A stretch of 64,000 nucleotides of DNA from Ramazzottius varieornatus (taxonomy: Eukaryota; Tardigrada; Eutardigrada; Parachela; Ramazzottiidae): positions 7,840,772 through 7,904,771 of the forward strand of contig BDGG01000002.1 in NCBI GenBank assembly GCA_001949185.1. Direction: 5' to 3'. Positions 1 through 13,189 of this stretch are shown piece by piece; the stretch's first letter is position 1, and each line of letters starts with the position of its first letter. The notes under the pieces were generated by a model that searched no databases, was not told where the DNA came from, and worked only from the letters and a program-made list of their open reading frames with translations. A program made the translations under genes and the position numbers.

Positions 1-3000
1 ACTTTTTCAATCTCTGCACGCTAAAGTTCATCGACTGCTGCTTGATGATATCGAAAACTTGCTCCACCGTCATATTCTGATCGTTCTTGTCCATCTTCGA
101 CGCGAAATGCGCGAGGACCTGGAAAGCCAAAGGAAGACATCGTTATTCAATCAAATCAAGCCAGCGACGCAAACCTACATACACCATCATGCGTATTTTA
201 CATGACTTGCTGTCTGTAGGTGCGTGAAACCATTCTTCAAGCCTTGGCTCCTTTTCAGAATATCGTCATTCCGCTCAACCAGACTACTCACAGTTTCAAT
301 GTTATGGACGACTTCCTGGAAGTTCGGATAGGATCGAAATCTTTCGAACAGCTGCTTCTTGTACAGCAAGGAATGCACCAGATTAGCGTTGGAAGGTAAC
401 TCATGGTAGAGGATACCATTCACAATTTCCAATATCATTCTGAGCACTTCCTCGTGGATGGAAATTTCCAGCGTCTGCAACGAAGAAATTTTGGTTGAGT
501 GAGGGAAGGACGGATGGTTGAAGTTTGAGGGAAGACATACCAGTTCGGGGTTGACGCTCTGCTGGTCCGCCTTCTCCGACCACTGCCTGTAATCCTCACT
601 GAGCTTCCGATGACGCTTGGAGAGCTGCTCGAAGAGCGTGATCAAGCGCTGACAGGCCATGACGTGAAGGTTCTTGGTGTCTCCGGCCATGTTAGCCAAA
701 GCTGCCAGGCAGTTGTTGTGGAGGTACTTGTCCTTTATCTTGGTGATGTTCATCTGGATGACGCGGGTTACAACCAAAACGATCAAGCTACCCAGCGGCA
801 TCGGCGGAAGGTTGCGCTCTTTGTACCACCTTATATTCTTCACTTGCTGCAACAACAAAAACAACTTCAAATTTCCAAACATTTTTTCGGATTATCTGGC
901 ACGTCGACAAACCCCATCACCCAGATCGTCCATGTCAAGTGGCGCACCATTTCATTGTTATCAACCGAGAGTGTGCGCCACTTGGAAAAGCGGTCTCGTG
1001 GAGTCCCGAAGTGGCGCACGATTTCATTGTTATTGACCGGGCGCGTGCGTCACATGGGGAAAAATCTGAGTGCATTCGTTTACCGACGATCCAGATTAGT
1101 TAACCCATTATTATATCGCTTTTTTCCAGGTTTACCACTTATGGAAGAGTAAATCCTACCAGTTCGTGGATGGTCTTTGTGAAGAATTCATCTTCGCTGA
1201 GGATCAGTAAAATGATCAGCAGCATGTAGACGTGATGTGAGCTTGCTGTAGGTGCGTTGTACAGCATTTCTAACATCGGCAAAATCAGCAAGTCGATGTT
1301 CGTCTTGGACAGGATGTAGACATTGAAGTCCTTGTTACGGTGAAGGAGGTAGTAAAAGAGAAGGGAGACTTCCTCTCGACGAAGGTGCTCGCACACGCGA
1401 GTGTACAGTTGCGAGAAAGGCAGGGCGTTGCTCTGATTCGAAGCATACGCTGGATCTGTCGATAAACAGAAAACACATTCCTAACTGAATTCCACGACAT
1501 GCGATAACAGATTGGAGCTCGGTAAACGAACCCGACACAGGACTGCTTTCCCAAGTAGCGCACATAGTCAGTATTATTAGCTGAAAGCGTGCGCCGCTAA
1601 GCAAAACAATCTGGGCGGATTTATCAGCCGAGTTCCAGATGGACCCCAGAAGTCACCTTCAGCATTCCCAAAAGTGAAGAGCGCGTTGCGTACTGGATTG
1701 TCCACCTGAGTGCCGTTGTTACACAGCAAAAGCAGGAGGAAGATGGACTGCAAAGCCATAATGGATTCGGGTTCCGGAGGATATCGGTAGTTTTTCAGTG
1801 TGAGAGCATTCCACAAGCCAGCTGAAAGTGGAAGAACAATTCGTCAACGGCAGATATGATAGGTGGTGCATCAAACGACGTAACCTTACATGCAAGACCG
1901 AGGACGATGCTGCCATGAAGGTTGCTCTGCAGCAAATACCCCGGTGCTTTAGGCTGTTGGATAAAGTTAATCAGTAATCGCGATACCAATGTAGGTGCCA
2001 CCGAAGTCCTAGAGAAAAACATGGGTAAAGCTCAGCTAAGTAAAGGCGACACACAGGAGAGAGAAAAGGTTCGGTCATACATTGCGGTGCCGACAAGCAG
2101 ATCGGACACTGGCGACTCGGACTCTACATCCGGTCTGTAGATCCTGACGGACAGCAGGACGATCAGCGAGTTGATAGCTTCCATTTCGTACAGATAGTAC
2201 GGGTCACTATGGAAGAGAGAAGCAGACAGTTACAGATGCAACTATTGAGGCACATTTTCGAAAGGGTCGTGAATGTACCCGACGGATGATTTTATCAACA
2301 GGTCGACGAGGGCGTTCGTGTAAGACACGAGCGTCTTGGTCGATATAGCTTCCCCGTTGGTGAAGCTTTGGTTTGCATGCCCAGATGGATTTTGTGGTGC
2401 AGGAGCAACGCTGTTCACCGGTGTTAAGGGAGGAACTGGTCCAGTACCGTTGGTGAGAGGTGGACCGGAAGAGGATGGAAGGGCTGCAGGAACGCTGCTT
2501 CCGTTGGATAGTACGTTTGGAACGTGCGGAAGGGTGTTTACAGGTTCCGACACGGTAGTGATGTCCGATCTTTCGAATGTTCGCTCGATGTCCTTCTCGT
2601 CCAGGTTCTGGATGAAGAACTTGTTGATGAAGCGGATGAGGAACATCGCGTTGGACATGGGCCAACTGAACGACCTGTAGAAAGAACATATAAGCCACCT
2701 GAGATGAATCGCGCATTACGTCATCAGACGATGCAGTAAGTATGTGAAAGCCTGCAACAATTCAACCTCGATCGGTGACATCACAAGCGTTTGAGCGGAG
2801 CGAACAATTCTACAGGTCGCTGCACAGCAAAACAATCAAAGGCAAGTTAAATCTGAATAATTATTCGGGGAATCATTCCAGCACGCTTTCTCGTTTCGTT
2901 CAAAGACAGCCGCCGAACTTACTTGTGTAATCCTTCGTAAACTTGCTGTTCTTTCAGTGATACGAACTTCCGTACGAGGATGGAGAAGTTACCCGTAGCT

Positions 3001-3283
3001 TCATCGTTGATGACGAATTCTTTGAGTAGTGGCAGGACGGCATCTTCGATGGTTCCATAATCTTGACTGTGAGCAAAAGCACTTCGTCAGTACCGTGACT
3101 GTACTTTGTCTCTGTTGTAGGAGGAAGAAGCTGCTAGATGTACCTGGACATCGGCGGATAAAACTTGTACGACAGCATCCGATCCCAAAAGTCGCTCTCG
3201 ATCGGAATATGCTCCGTGCCGACCAGCCTCTTAAGAAACTCGTTCTTGTTAAGATCCTTGACGCTGCTGCTGGCGTTCCCCAT
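1..3283 (-). CDS. DYM: Dymeclin (3' partial at window edge)
   Basis: Dymeclin is a Golgi-associated peripheral protein needed for Golgi organisation and secretory traffic. Eleven exons can be placed: 3144-3283, 2923-3066, 2720-2809, 2279-2674, 2081-2206, 1890-2008, 1657-1821, 1160-1455, 541-846, 292-474 and 1-118 (open at the left edge). Phases join throughout, giving about 694 codons. The start is the second ATG of the upstream ORF because it gives MGNASSS, a myristoylation-type N-terminus as in known dymeclins, followed by the family block NKNEFLKRL. Other family blocks seen are SHHVYM-LLIILLILSEDE and DKYLHNNCLAALANMAGD. Exon 4 carries a Pro/Asn/Ala-rich insertion not expected from vertebrate dymeclin. 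The junctions around exons 3-4 are the least certain because the intron there is only about 45-54 nt. Introns 7 and 8 carry the GGCGCA palindromic repeat. Family assignment is very secure. Confidence 0.93.
901..1092. repeat. GGCGCA palindromic MITE, two adjacent copies
   Basis: Two copies lie head to tail in dymeclin intron 8. Each has an arm containing AAGTGGCGCAC, a short AT-rich centre (TTGTTAT) and the inverted arm GTGCGCCACTT or a one-to-three-base variant. The right end is a TCGTTTACCG-like terminus. Confidence 0.75.
1518..1633. repeat. GGCGCA palindromic MITE copy
   Basis: This copy sits in dymeclin intron 7. It starts with a CGGTAAACGAAC-like end, has AAGTAGCGCAC and GTGCGCCGCTAAG arms around TATTATTAGC, and ends near ATCTGGGCGGATTTATC. 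Confidence 0.65.
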
Positions 3284-4569
3284 TTCGGCTACGATCTTCT
3301 CAAGCGATGAACTTCCGACCAATCTGAAAAGTACGTAAGAACAGTGTTGTTACATGGTCAAAGTGTCAGTCAAAATTGTGGCTGGTAAACTCCGTTTTCC
3401 TCTTTCGAAACAGCTGACGGCGCTTTCTGCTCACATCGCTGACTCGCTATGCTGCTCCTTTACTCCTCACTCGCAAAATCTGCTCTTCCCGGACCAACGC
3501 AAGGTGGACGATTAGAAGGTTAGTCGCTACTTCGCACCATCGAACTTAGAAATTCATTTATTCTCGAATACGTGGACGACTGCCACGGTTGAACTACTGA
3601 ACCACAACAAACGTTTGTCTTGATTGATACCTGTATCACACATACTCAGTAACCACAATACTGCAGGCATTTCTAGCTGCGCATCCATATTCCATGCAGA
3701 ATCCGAGGCAAGTTAACTCCAACTCAAGTCCCTAACATCCTTCGCTACTCGCTAGCATCATTTTCCATGGTCTACCTTGAATGACTTTCCATTGTAGATC
3801 ATATCCTTCTTTAATCAGAAAGCTTACAGCACGGGCGGGGAAGAAGAGCAGACGAGAGGAAAGCGATGCTGGTCCATCGCTTCCGGTTCCACACGCAACC
3901 ATCTGCAGGTGGCGCTGTGACAGTTGAAGATCCAGGCTGCTCTTTCCGCCTTAGCTCACCACCACCACTAGCTTCCAACCATTGTTCGGTGAAAGCAAAC
4001 AACGGGATTCAAGTGTTTCAAGCGGACGAGTATCTCATATTTACAGTAAGAGCTCAAATTTATGCAGTGTTGAACCCAAGACGAGGGTAATCTGACTTGA
4101 CACTATGGCTTGCAGCGACCTTCGCAGAGCACACAACCATCATCGGTTTCCCAACCATCGTATCTGTTGACATGATGTCAAGGCTGACTGTAATTGCGAT
4201 GGTGGAACGAGGTAACAATGACCAGCCGAGAACCATTATCCGGAAAGCAAAGCCCATCGTCCAAGAAGGTGATGCATGGTTCCGCGAGGACCTCGATCAG
4301 GCCGAAGGTTTCTCACGTACCACCCTTACATATTGTCGCACATGGGTATCATAAACCTTTCATATTAACTTTTTTGTCAACTTGTACTACGGGTCTACAG
4401 TTTATCCAGTTTCACAGGTGTGTCAACAGTCTACTCACAGCTAAAGAGAAGGTCCCTATAAAGTCAAACTTGAATCTGTCGGGGCCTCATTCAACAGTGA
4501 GTACCTCTAGCTTTTGTCTCAAACGCTTGCCATGTTGACCCATCACAGCTCTCTTTGAAAGGTTCTACC
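3284..4569. other. Divergent intergenic region between dymeclin and the mucin-like gene
   Basis: I see no convincing gene in this 1.3 kb. It holds the upstream regions of two divergently transcribed genes: dymeclin (leftward) and the secreted mucin-like gene (rightward). Short ORFs at 3811-4354 on both strands have no domain, signal peptide or splice structure that I can support. Confidence 0.5.
4457..4462 (+). promoter_or_regulatory. TATA box candidate
   Basis: A TATAAA hexamer in the context CCCTATAAAGTC lies about 108 nt upstream of the ATG at 4570. A start site roughly 30 nt downstream would leave an 80-nt leader. Position and context fit a core promoter, but no transcript evidence is available. 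Confidence 0.35.
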
Positions 4570-6411
4570 ATGTTTTGGAATATCATTCTTCCCGTCATAT
4601 TCTTCTTGATCTCATGCTCCGACTGCGGTGAGTCTCTTGGTTCCGTTGCATGAGCTCCAGTCTGATCGCATATGATATTCAACAGGTAAAGCGAATGCCA
4701 AACGAGGAAGTCGCCATGACTCAGGCAAACTCTTAGCCACCCTCTGCCATTATTATTCTGATGCGTCGATGGGCTGCAAGGAATGCTTCGAGGTCGCCCG
4801 AACACATCGCTCCAACCACAACTCGACGCTACTTCCGCCTTGCAAAAGTACTCAGGGAATAAAAAGGAGAAACTGGACGCTTGATGAAGGTACGAGACGG
4901 TTTTTAATCTGTGGCCGAATTTGTCAATTACAGTTCCCGTTCTGCGAAGCCTACAAACGAATTGCTTTCCTTAGAGATGTTCTGTTGGCATTGTATTGAT
5001 ATCTTAAAATTTCAGGAATTATAACGAATGGTGTGATCGATGTGAACGCCACAAAGCGACTGACACTCGCATCGTGTGCCTTCTACGCAAACAAGACCTT
5101 CACCTGTGTTTCCACCCGCCCTTTGTGTAACAATGCCACTGACGTTGAATGTGGCGCCAACACCTCGTGGAGTAGTCGATATGAAGGATCCATAAATGAT
5201 GGTAAGATCGATGACAGGTAACCCTTGCACTTTGCTCATAACTTCTAATTAAATGACATCTGGGACGGATGGCAAATGATGTGCACCAAATCGTTCGCCC
5301 AAATGGCCCACACGTCGAGCCACTGGCACTGGAAATGTGCGCCACTAAAGGTGACGATATGGTGCAGTTCATTGCCCACGCCCCATCTCAGATGGCGCAC
5401 GCGTACACCAGAGTCGGCTGGAAGTATGCGCCACTTGGGGAAAACTATGTATTCAACTCATTTGCACGTCATCTCGTTCGCTCTGTGTTACTGACAGGTT
5501 TCCGACGAATCGGCCTGAGCAGTATACACGGCGTCAAGATCCCATCTACTACCGCATGGACCACCAAAGGCAGTTGGACAACCTCTTCCCCTCTCTCCAA
5601 CACCGACATTCCTCCCGGAAACTCCTCCTCGTCCTCGGTAAAGAAGGAGCTCGACAGCTCAACATCTAGTACACCCTTCACATTCGCCAGTTCCTCTTCA
5701 CCCAAGCCTTCCAAGCCCACCAAAAGCACCACAATGCCCACCCACATGCTCGGGCAAGCTGCCGACTCGGCCAACGAGATCCATAAAATCCCCATCCTGG
5801 AAGTCTCCAGCCCTTCTCCCAGCAGCACCACCAAAGTCAACATGGTCCTGGAAATGGGAAGTTCCAACAAGAACGGATCCCAGCCGAAGAAACCTTCCAC
5901 GCTGGTGAACACTCAAGCTCAAGTCGTTGACGCCAATGAGTTCACCGAGAACTGCACCGAGACCTCGTGTACCATCTTCGCCGATAACTCCAACCACACA
6001 AGTACGCATCTGAATGTCTCGGCGACCAATCTTCGTGAAAGCTCGGCCTTGACGGCCGCAGACAACATCACAACCAGCACGAACTCGACCGCCGGAAATG
6101 AGACGGTGATTTCAGCTGTACCGACAGCCAACAACGCAAGTTCGACCTACTATGCTTCTTATGGCTCTACGAAGCTCTTCGCAACGACTTCGCTGCCTTC
6201 CAGTCTCGCTAACGTTGAGCGAATCGAGTTGGTGACTTCTAGCAGTCAGCGTACTCTCAGCTCGTCGACTGGGCGAACTGAAACGTCATTGACTTCTTCA
6301 AGGTCGACGATAACCACGCTGCAGCCGCCAGCTGTCCATACCTTCAGCACCAGCCGAAGTAGCGTCAAGCCGGAACCTCGAAAGCGCGTTTCCCTTCGAC
6401 GAATGTACTAA
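4570..6411 (+). CDS. Secreted Cys-rich protein with Ser/Thr-rich mucin-like tail
   Basis: Not recognised as a named family. Four exons (4570-4627, 4686-4889, 5016-5201, 5498-6411), all joined in phase 1, give 453 aa. The first exon encodes a hydrophobic signal peptide (MFWNIILPVIFFLIS). Exons 2-3 encode a Cys-containing region with several N-x-S/T sites. The last exon, about 305 codons, is dominated by Ser, Thr, Pro and Asn with many N-glycosylation sequons, typical of a heavily O-glycosylated mucin-like stalk. It ends in a basic tail (RKRVSLRRMY). There is no transmembrane segment after the signal peptide, so secretion into extracellular matrix, cuticle or slime is the simplest inference. 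The reading frame stays open 5' of the last splice acceptor through a repeat-bearing intron, but that part is not counted as coding. Confidence 0.8.
5263..5469. repeat. GGCGCA palindromic MITE, degenerate copy or copies
   Basis: This is intron 3 of the mucin-like gene. It holds several diverged arms (ATGTGCGCCACTAAAG, AGATGGCGCACGCG, TATGCGCCACTTGGGG) with GGCAAATGATG at the left and CATTTGCACG at the right. It looks like two overlapping or nested copies. Confidence 0.5.
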
Positions 6412-6955
6412 ATAAGCTGAGTTAGCGCGAACTCGATTGTCCTCGTGACAAATTTCCTCATTGATTTTTCCGCTGGTTGGTGTTTTGTAATATTGTAATT
6501 CAAATATGGGATAAGATGAGCTGTCGTTTCGGGAAAACAAAAACACACAACTGTAACGAAGTTAAGGCGAGAACTACGGGACGCAAAAAGTCATGTCATG
6601 AAGGTAAAGTAACAGGTAACAAAAGTTCAAATGAATTATGAAATGATGCGGGTTGCTTCACCCGGTTGCGGTACCGAAAGCCAGCAAAATGCTGCGGAAT
6701 GCCCAAAACATGGAAATAAAGGAGGTGAGGAAACCAACGGTAAAACTTCAGATCTAAGTAAGACAATCAAACGTGTGCGTCAACAAACTTCCAAGGCCAT
6801 AAACGATCCGTAAACAGATTTCCAGGAAAGTCCGGAAAATAGCACGGCAATAAGAGCTAAATTCTGTACAGTATAATCTTCGGAATGGCAAGGAACTCTT
6901 GGACGGTTCAGGTCATACTTCTTCTTTCGCAATACAGCTTTATCTCTGTAAGCCT
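6412..6955. other. Convergent intergenic region / 3' UTRs
   Basis: The 544 bp lie between the stops of the mucin-like gene (+) and the R-SMAD (-). They probably hold both 3' UTRs. No canonical AATAAA was found in the expected orientation close to either stop. A 60-codon + strand ORF at 6631-6813 has no supporting feature. Confidence 0.5.
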
Positions 6956-9483
<2,528 letters not shown>

Positions 9484-10579
9484 CCTTGATGGTTGTTCGG
9501 CTACAATTCACGAAGAAGCACTGCAAAGTACAGATACCAGTCATATCTCCAGTCGGTCCAAATGTCCACCGTTAAGTCAGCATCAACTCACCGGCGCAGG
9601 GGTGAAGATACTTCGGTGATGGCAGGAATTGTTGTCAGTTTGTCCCAAGCCCACACGTGAGCAACGTACACAGACAGGGAATGGAAACGTGCGATTTTAG
9701 AGATGGGAAAGCTCAGGAGTCAAAATATTCTCATCCTGTCCTAGCAGGATCTCCGCGAAGATGTGAGTGGAATCAGTGGATTATGAATGACGGCATTCCG
9801 TGAATGATCTCAACGATTTGGCACCGGGAACTTCTCTTGTTCGATTTGTTCCTTCCAGGTCAAAACAGGTTGAGCAAATCTGGCTGCCTTGTCCAACCGG
9901 CCATCATGATACAATTCTGCCTACACTGCAGGCCTCAAGTTCCCTCAAAATTCTCTTGCTGTCCCATGACGTCACCGTGCTGGACTACGGCCCACAGCAA
10001 ACTCCGGATATTCCGGAGTTTGCCGTCCTTCATCAAATCTTCCTTCTTACAGAGGATTCTTATTGTTGTCTTTCTCACATACAGTTTTACCTCCGAGATG
10101 TGTCAATTGCTTTAATTTGACCGTGATATGCGAATCACAGTGTGGTGACCAAACACATGGCAGGCCACTAAAAGAACTGAATAAATGCAAGTAATTACTT
10201 GATTCGTGGTAACCGTGCTGAATGGCTCGCCATATTTCGTTTGTTTTGGTCTACCGTGTAGTAAACAGATGGGTCATCGCAAAACAAAATCTAGCGTTTG
10301 AATTGACACATCTGGGAGGTAGAACTGTATGTCTCACATTGTCACAGCGTATACTTAAGTGTGCTTTCATTCCAGGGTTCCAGAAGTTTACACCTAACTT
10401 GGAATCATATCAGAGATGCCATCATAGATGCAGTCGAAGCGGAAACAGAAGGCATCTAACGCGTCTTCTTCTATAGGTAACTTCCCTACACAACCACACT
10501 ATTTTGCGCTCTCAACGCCGCTCTTTAGAAGCTACCGGTCAGAGCAGAATTCAACCTGAAAACTACAGTAAAGGGGCGT
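9484..10579. other. Intergenic region between the DDX55-type and R-SMAD genes
   Basis: The roughly 1.1 kb hold the R-SMAD upstream region and the helicase 3' UTR. Overlapping + strand ORFs of about 105 codons at 9800-10120 show no recognisable domain and I do not support them as genes. Confidence 0.45.
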
Positions 10580-13189
10580 TCAGCTCAGAGCTTGAGATAT
10601 ACCTTGGTCGATTTCATCTTCTTCGCCTTCTGAATCGCCGGCGGCAAAATTCTTATTGAACCTATCCTTAGATATCTGAAAGGCAGCAGAAGAGAATAAT
10701 CTAGGATCCATTGCGAAAAGAGACAGACCACCATGCTAATTACCTTTTTCAAGCGAAGTTTCTTGATAAGCCGCAGATCACTGGCTAGGTCCTCCAGCTC
10801 GTCTTCCTTGAAGTCCTCCGTTTTCTTCTTTCTCTGTATCACCTTGACCAGCCTTCTTTCCTTCGTATGCAACCGCTTGGCCTTGGCTATCGAGAAAGCT
10901 TCGGTTCTTGTCTTGAAAGGCTTCTCTTTCGGAGGTTTCAGCGCGTTTTCCCTTCGTTGTTTCTCGCGAGACTTATCTTTGTAATGCAGGTTACGAATGT
11001 CAACTTCCGTCTCTTGGAACTTGTCGGAGACTTGGTAGTCCTTTAGCTCAGGCATCCTCGGAAGCTTCAGCAAACCGAAACCTGTCGCTAGAGCACCCAG
11101 GTCCAGATCGTATGTCCGGCAGATAATGCTGCATTCGTGCTGACCGTAGGCTCGAACGTAGGACACGAAGGCGCGAACACCCTTCTCGAACATGGCTTTG
11201 TCTTTCAAGGCGAGCTTCTTAAGTCTTTCGGAGGTGTTCACTTCCGGTGGGGAATTTGAAGAAGCGGACTGGAGCGTTATTTTGCCAAACGGAAGGAGCG
11301 AAACCTGAAAGAGAAAATAGCAGAAGCATTTTAGAAAACTTTCAGGAGGTCGGCGAACGAAACGTACAAGATGGTTATCTCAAGTGGCGCAATTGTTCTT
11401 TGTTGAAGGATGGAAGGGTGCGCCGCTTGGGATGAAGATCTCGTACGTTCTCTTTGCCGGTCTCCCATTTCACAAAACAATTGTAATTTTGGAGAAAACT
11501 CGGCTAGAAAAAATTAAAGGTTCGCACTATTCAATTCTGACTTATGATCAAAACTCACCTGCTGATTTCTTTTGATGAACTCGACGTAAGGTTCTTCGTT
11601 CGGAAGTAAGTACAGTAAGGACCTTCCGACCTTCCCTCCTATCCTCGCTGTTCTGCCACATCGGTGAACATAGACTGCAGCCGACTTGGGAATGTCGTAC
11701 TGGATGACCCAGTCGATATCCGGCCAGTCAATTCCTCGCGCGACGACATCCGTACAAACCAACACGCCTGACTTGAGCGCCGAGAACTCTTGGAAGATGG
11801 CTTGGCGCTTGTGCTTCAGTTTCCGATGTAACGAGAGGATCTTCCACTTCTTAAACACGTCTTCGAGAAGCGCACTGAAATAGTTGACGCAGTCACAGGT
11901 GGCGAAGAAAAGCAGGTGCTTGGACTGGCGGTGCGCGCGAAGGAAGGCGACAAGGTTATCCAGTTTGGTGTCTGCTGTCTGGATGGTGTAAAAACTGGTC
12001 AGACCTGTCGGTGTCCGAAGATGTTCCTTTTCTTGTACTTTGATGACTACTGGATTTCTCATTCCTAGAGCAGGACAAAACAGAGTCAAAGCTGGGCACA
12101 GGCATAGTCTTCAAGCCGTGATTTGGCGACCTAGAGTCTTTGCAGTCGCAATACTCAGCGAACTGACGCATGACGTCATCGCGCAACGGAAAATATACTT
12201 TGACATGACAATGAGTTATGTGATGTGGTGTCATAAACGAACAACATCACTGCTATTAACAAGATTTTTTCAGGCCTTCTTTCGGCAGCGTCCTTGCGCC
12301 ACGAGGTGCCTATAATCTTGTGGAAAACAGAAGAAGAAAAAATAGGTCACCTGTGCGGATAAGTTGCTTGAGTTCGGTAGTCTGCGTGGCGCTAAACATG
12401 CCAGTGCGCCGTTGTTTCGGCAGGTATGTCAGAATGGATGTAAGAGTCAACTCGAAGCCCATTTCCAGCAAACGATCAGCTTCATCTAACACCAAAACTT
12501 CCAAGGCTTTCAGCGAGACACGAAGGTCATACTTCCCTTTAGTTGAGTGATTTTCCAAGAGGTCCAAGAAGCGTCCGGGTGTCGCCACGATGATGTGACC
12601 ACCGTTGGCGCTGAAGTCTTCGACATCCTTGCTTGCTGAACGACCACCAATCCACGAAGAACAGCAGAAATCCGTGAACTTTAGAAGGCGGTTGAGGACT
12701 TCCGTCGTCTGTAAAGCGAGTTCACGGGTCGGACTGAGGATAACTGCGCCAATGTCGTGTTTCCGGAGTGGATCAGGACGACGATTCAGCATTTCCAAGA
12801 CTGGAACGAGAAAGCTGATGGTCTTCCCACTGCCTGTCACGGCTTCTACGATAACATCTTTGTGATTCAGGAACTGCGGGATAGTAGCTGCCTAGAGAAA
12901 ACAGAACATGAGCTATGACTTTGAGGAAGGAAGAGAACGATTACGATTTGACTCGACGGAAGCTAGGCTAAACAATCGGTCCATCTCACACATGACGTCA
13001 CGATATTATTCACAGACAGGTGGTAAACGCCTACAACCTCGGTATGCCTTGACGTCACACATTACTGAACACACTTACCTGAACCGGAGTTAATTTGTTG
13101 AACCCGAATTCGTCGAGCAGAGCCTTCAAGAGATTGGCGTTGATCTTGAGGTCTGAGAAGAGCTTTGCTGGATCTTCCGAAAGAGCCAT
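10580..13189 (-). CDS. DDX55: DEAD-box ATP-dependent RNA helicase, DDX55 type
   Basis: A nucleolar DEAD-box RNA helicase. The yeast relative Spb4 acts in 60S ribosomal subunit assembly. Five exons (13079-13189, 12351-12891, 11559-12064, 10744-11304, 10580-10675) give 604 aa, close to the human protein. The Q motif FGFNKLTPVQ is at residues 28-37, Walker A (TGSGKT) at 56-61, PTREL at 91-95, DEAD at 173-176 and SAT at 204-206. The second RecA domain carries the VARGID and HRCGRTARIG motifs. The family-specific C-terminal region follows (KAMFEKGVRAFVSYVRAY), then a Lys/Arg-rich coiled stretch and the conserved end ISKDRFNKNF plus an acidic tail. Exon 5 is too short to stand out as an ORF but matches the family end. 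The long intron between exons 3 and 4 carries a complete MITE copy. Confidence 0.95.
11350..11461. repeat. GGCGCA palindromic MITE, near-complete copy
   Basis: A clear full-length copy of about 112 bp in the helicase intron. The left terminus is TCGGCGAACGAAACGTAC and the right terminus is GTACGTTCTCTTTGCCGG. The inner arms are CAAGTGGCGCA and GTGCGCCGCTTG, so the whole element folds into a hairpin. Confidence 0.8.

Noticed and set aside
5269-5497. 5' part of the long mucin-gene ORF as coding sequence
   Set aside because: It is intron 3 with MITE arms. Splicing from 5201 to 5498 joins the two Cys/Ser-rich parts in phase.
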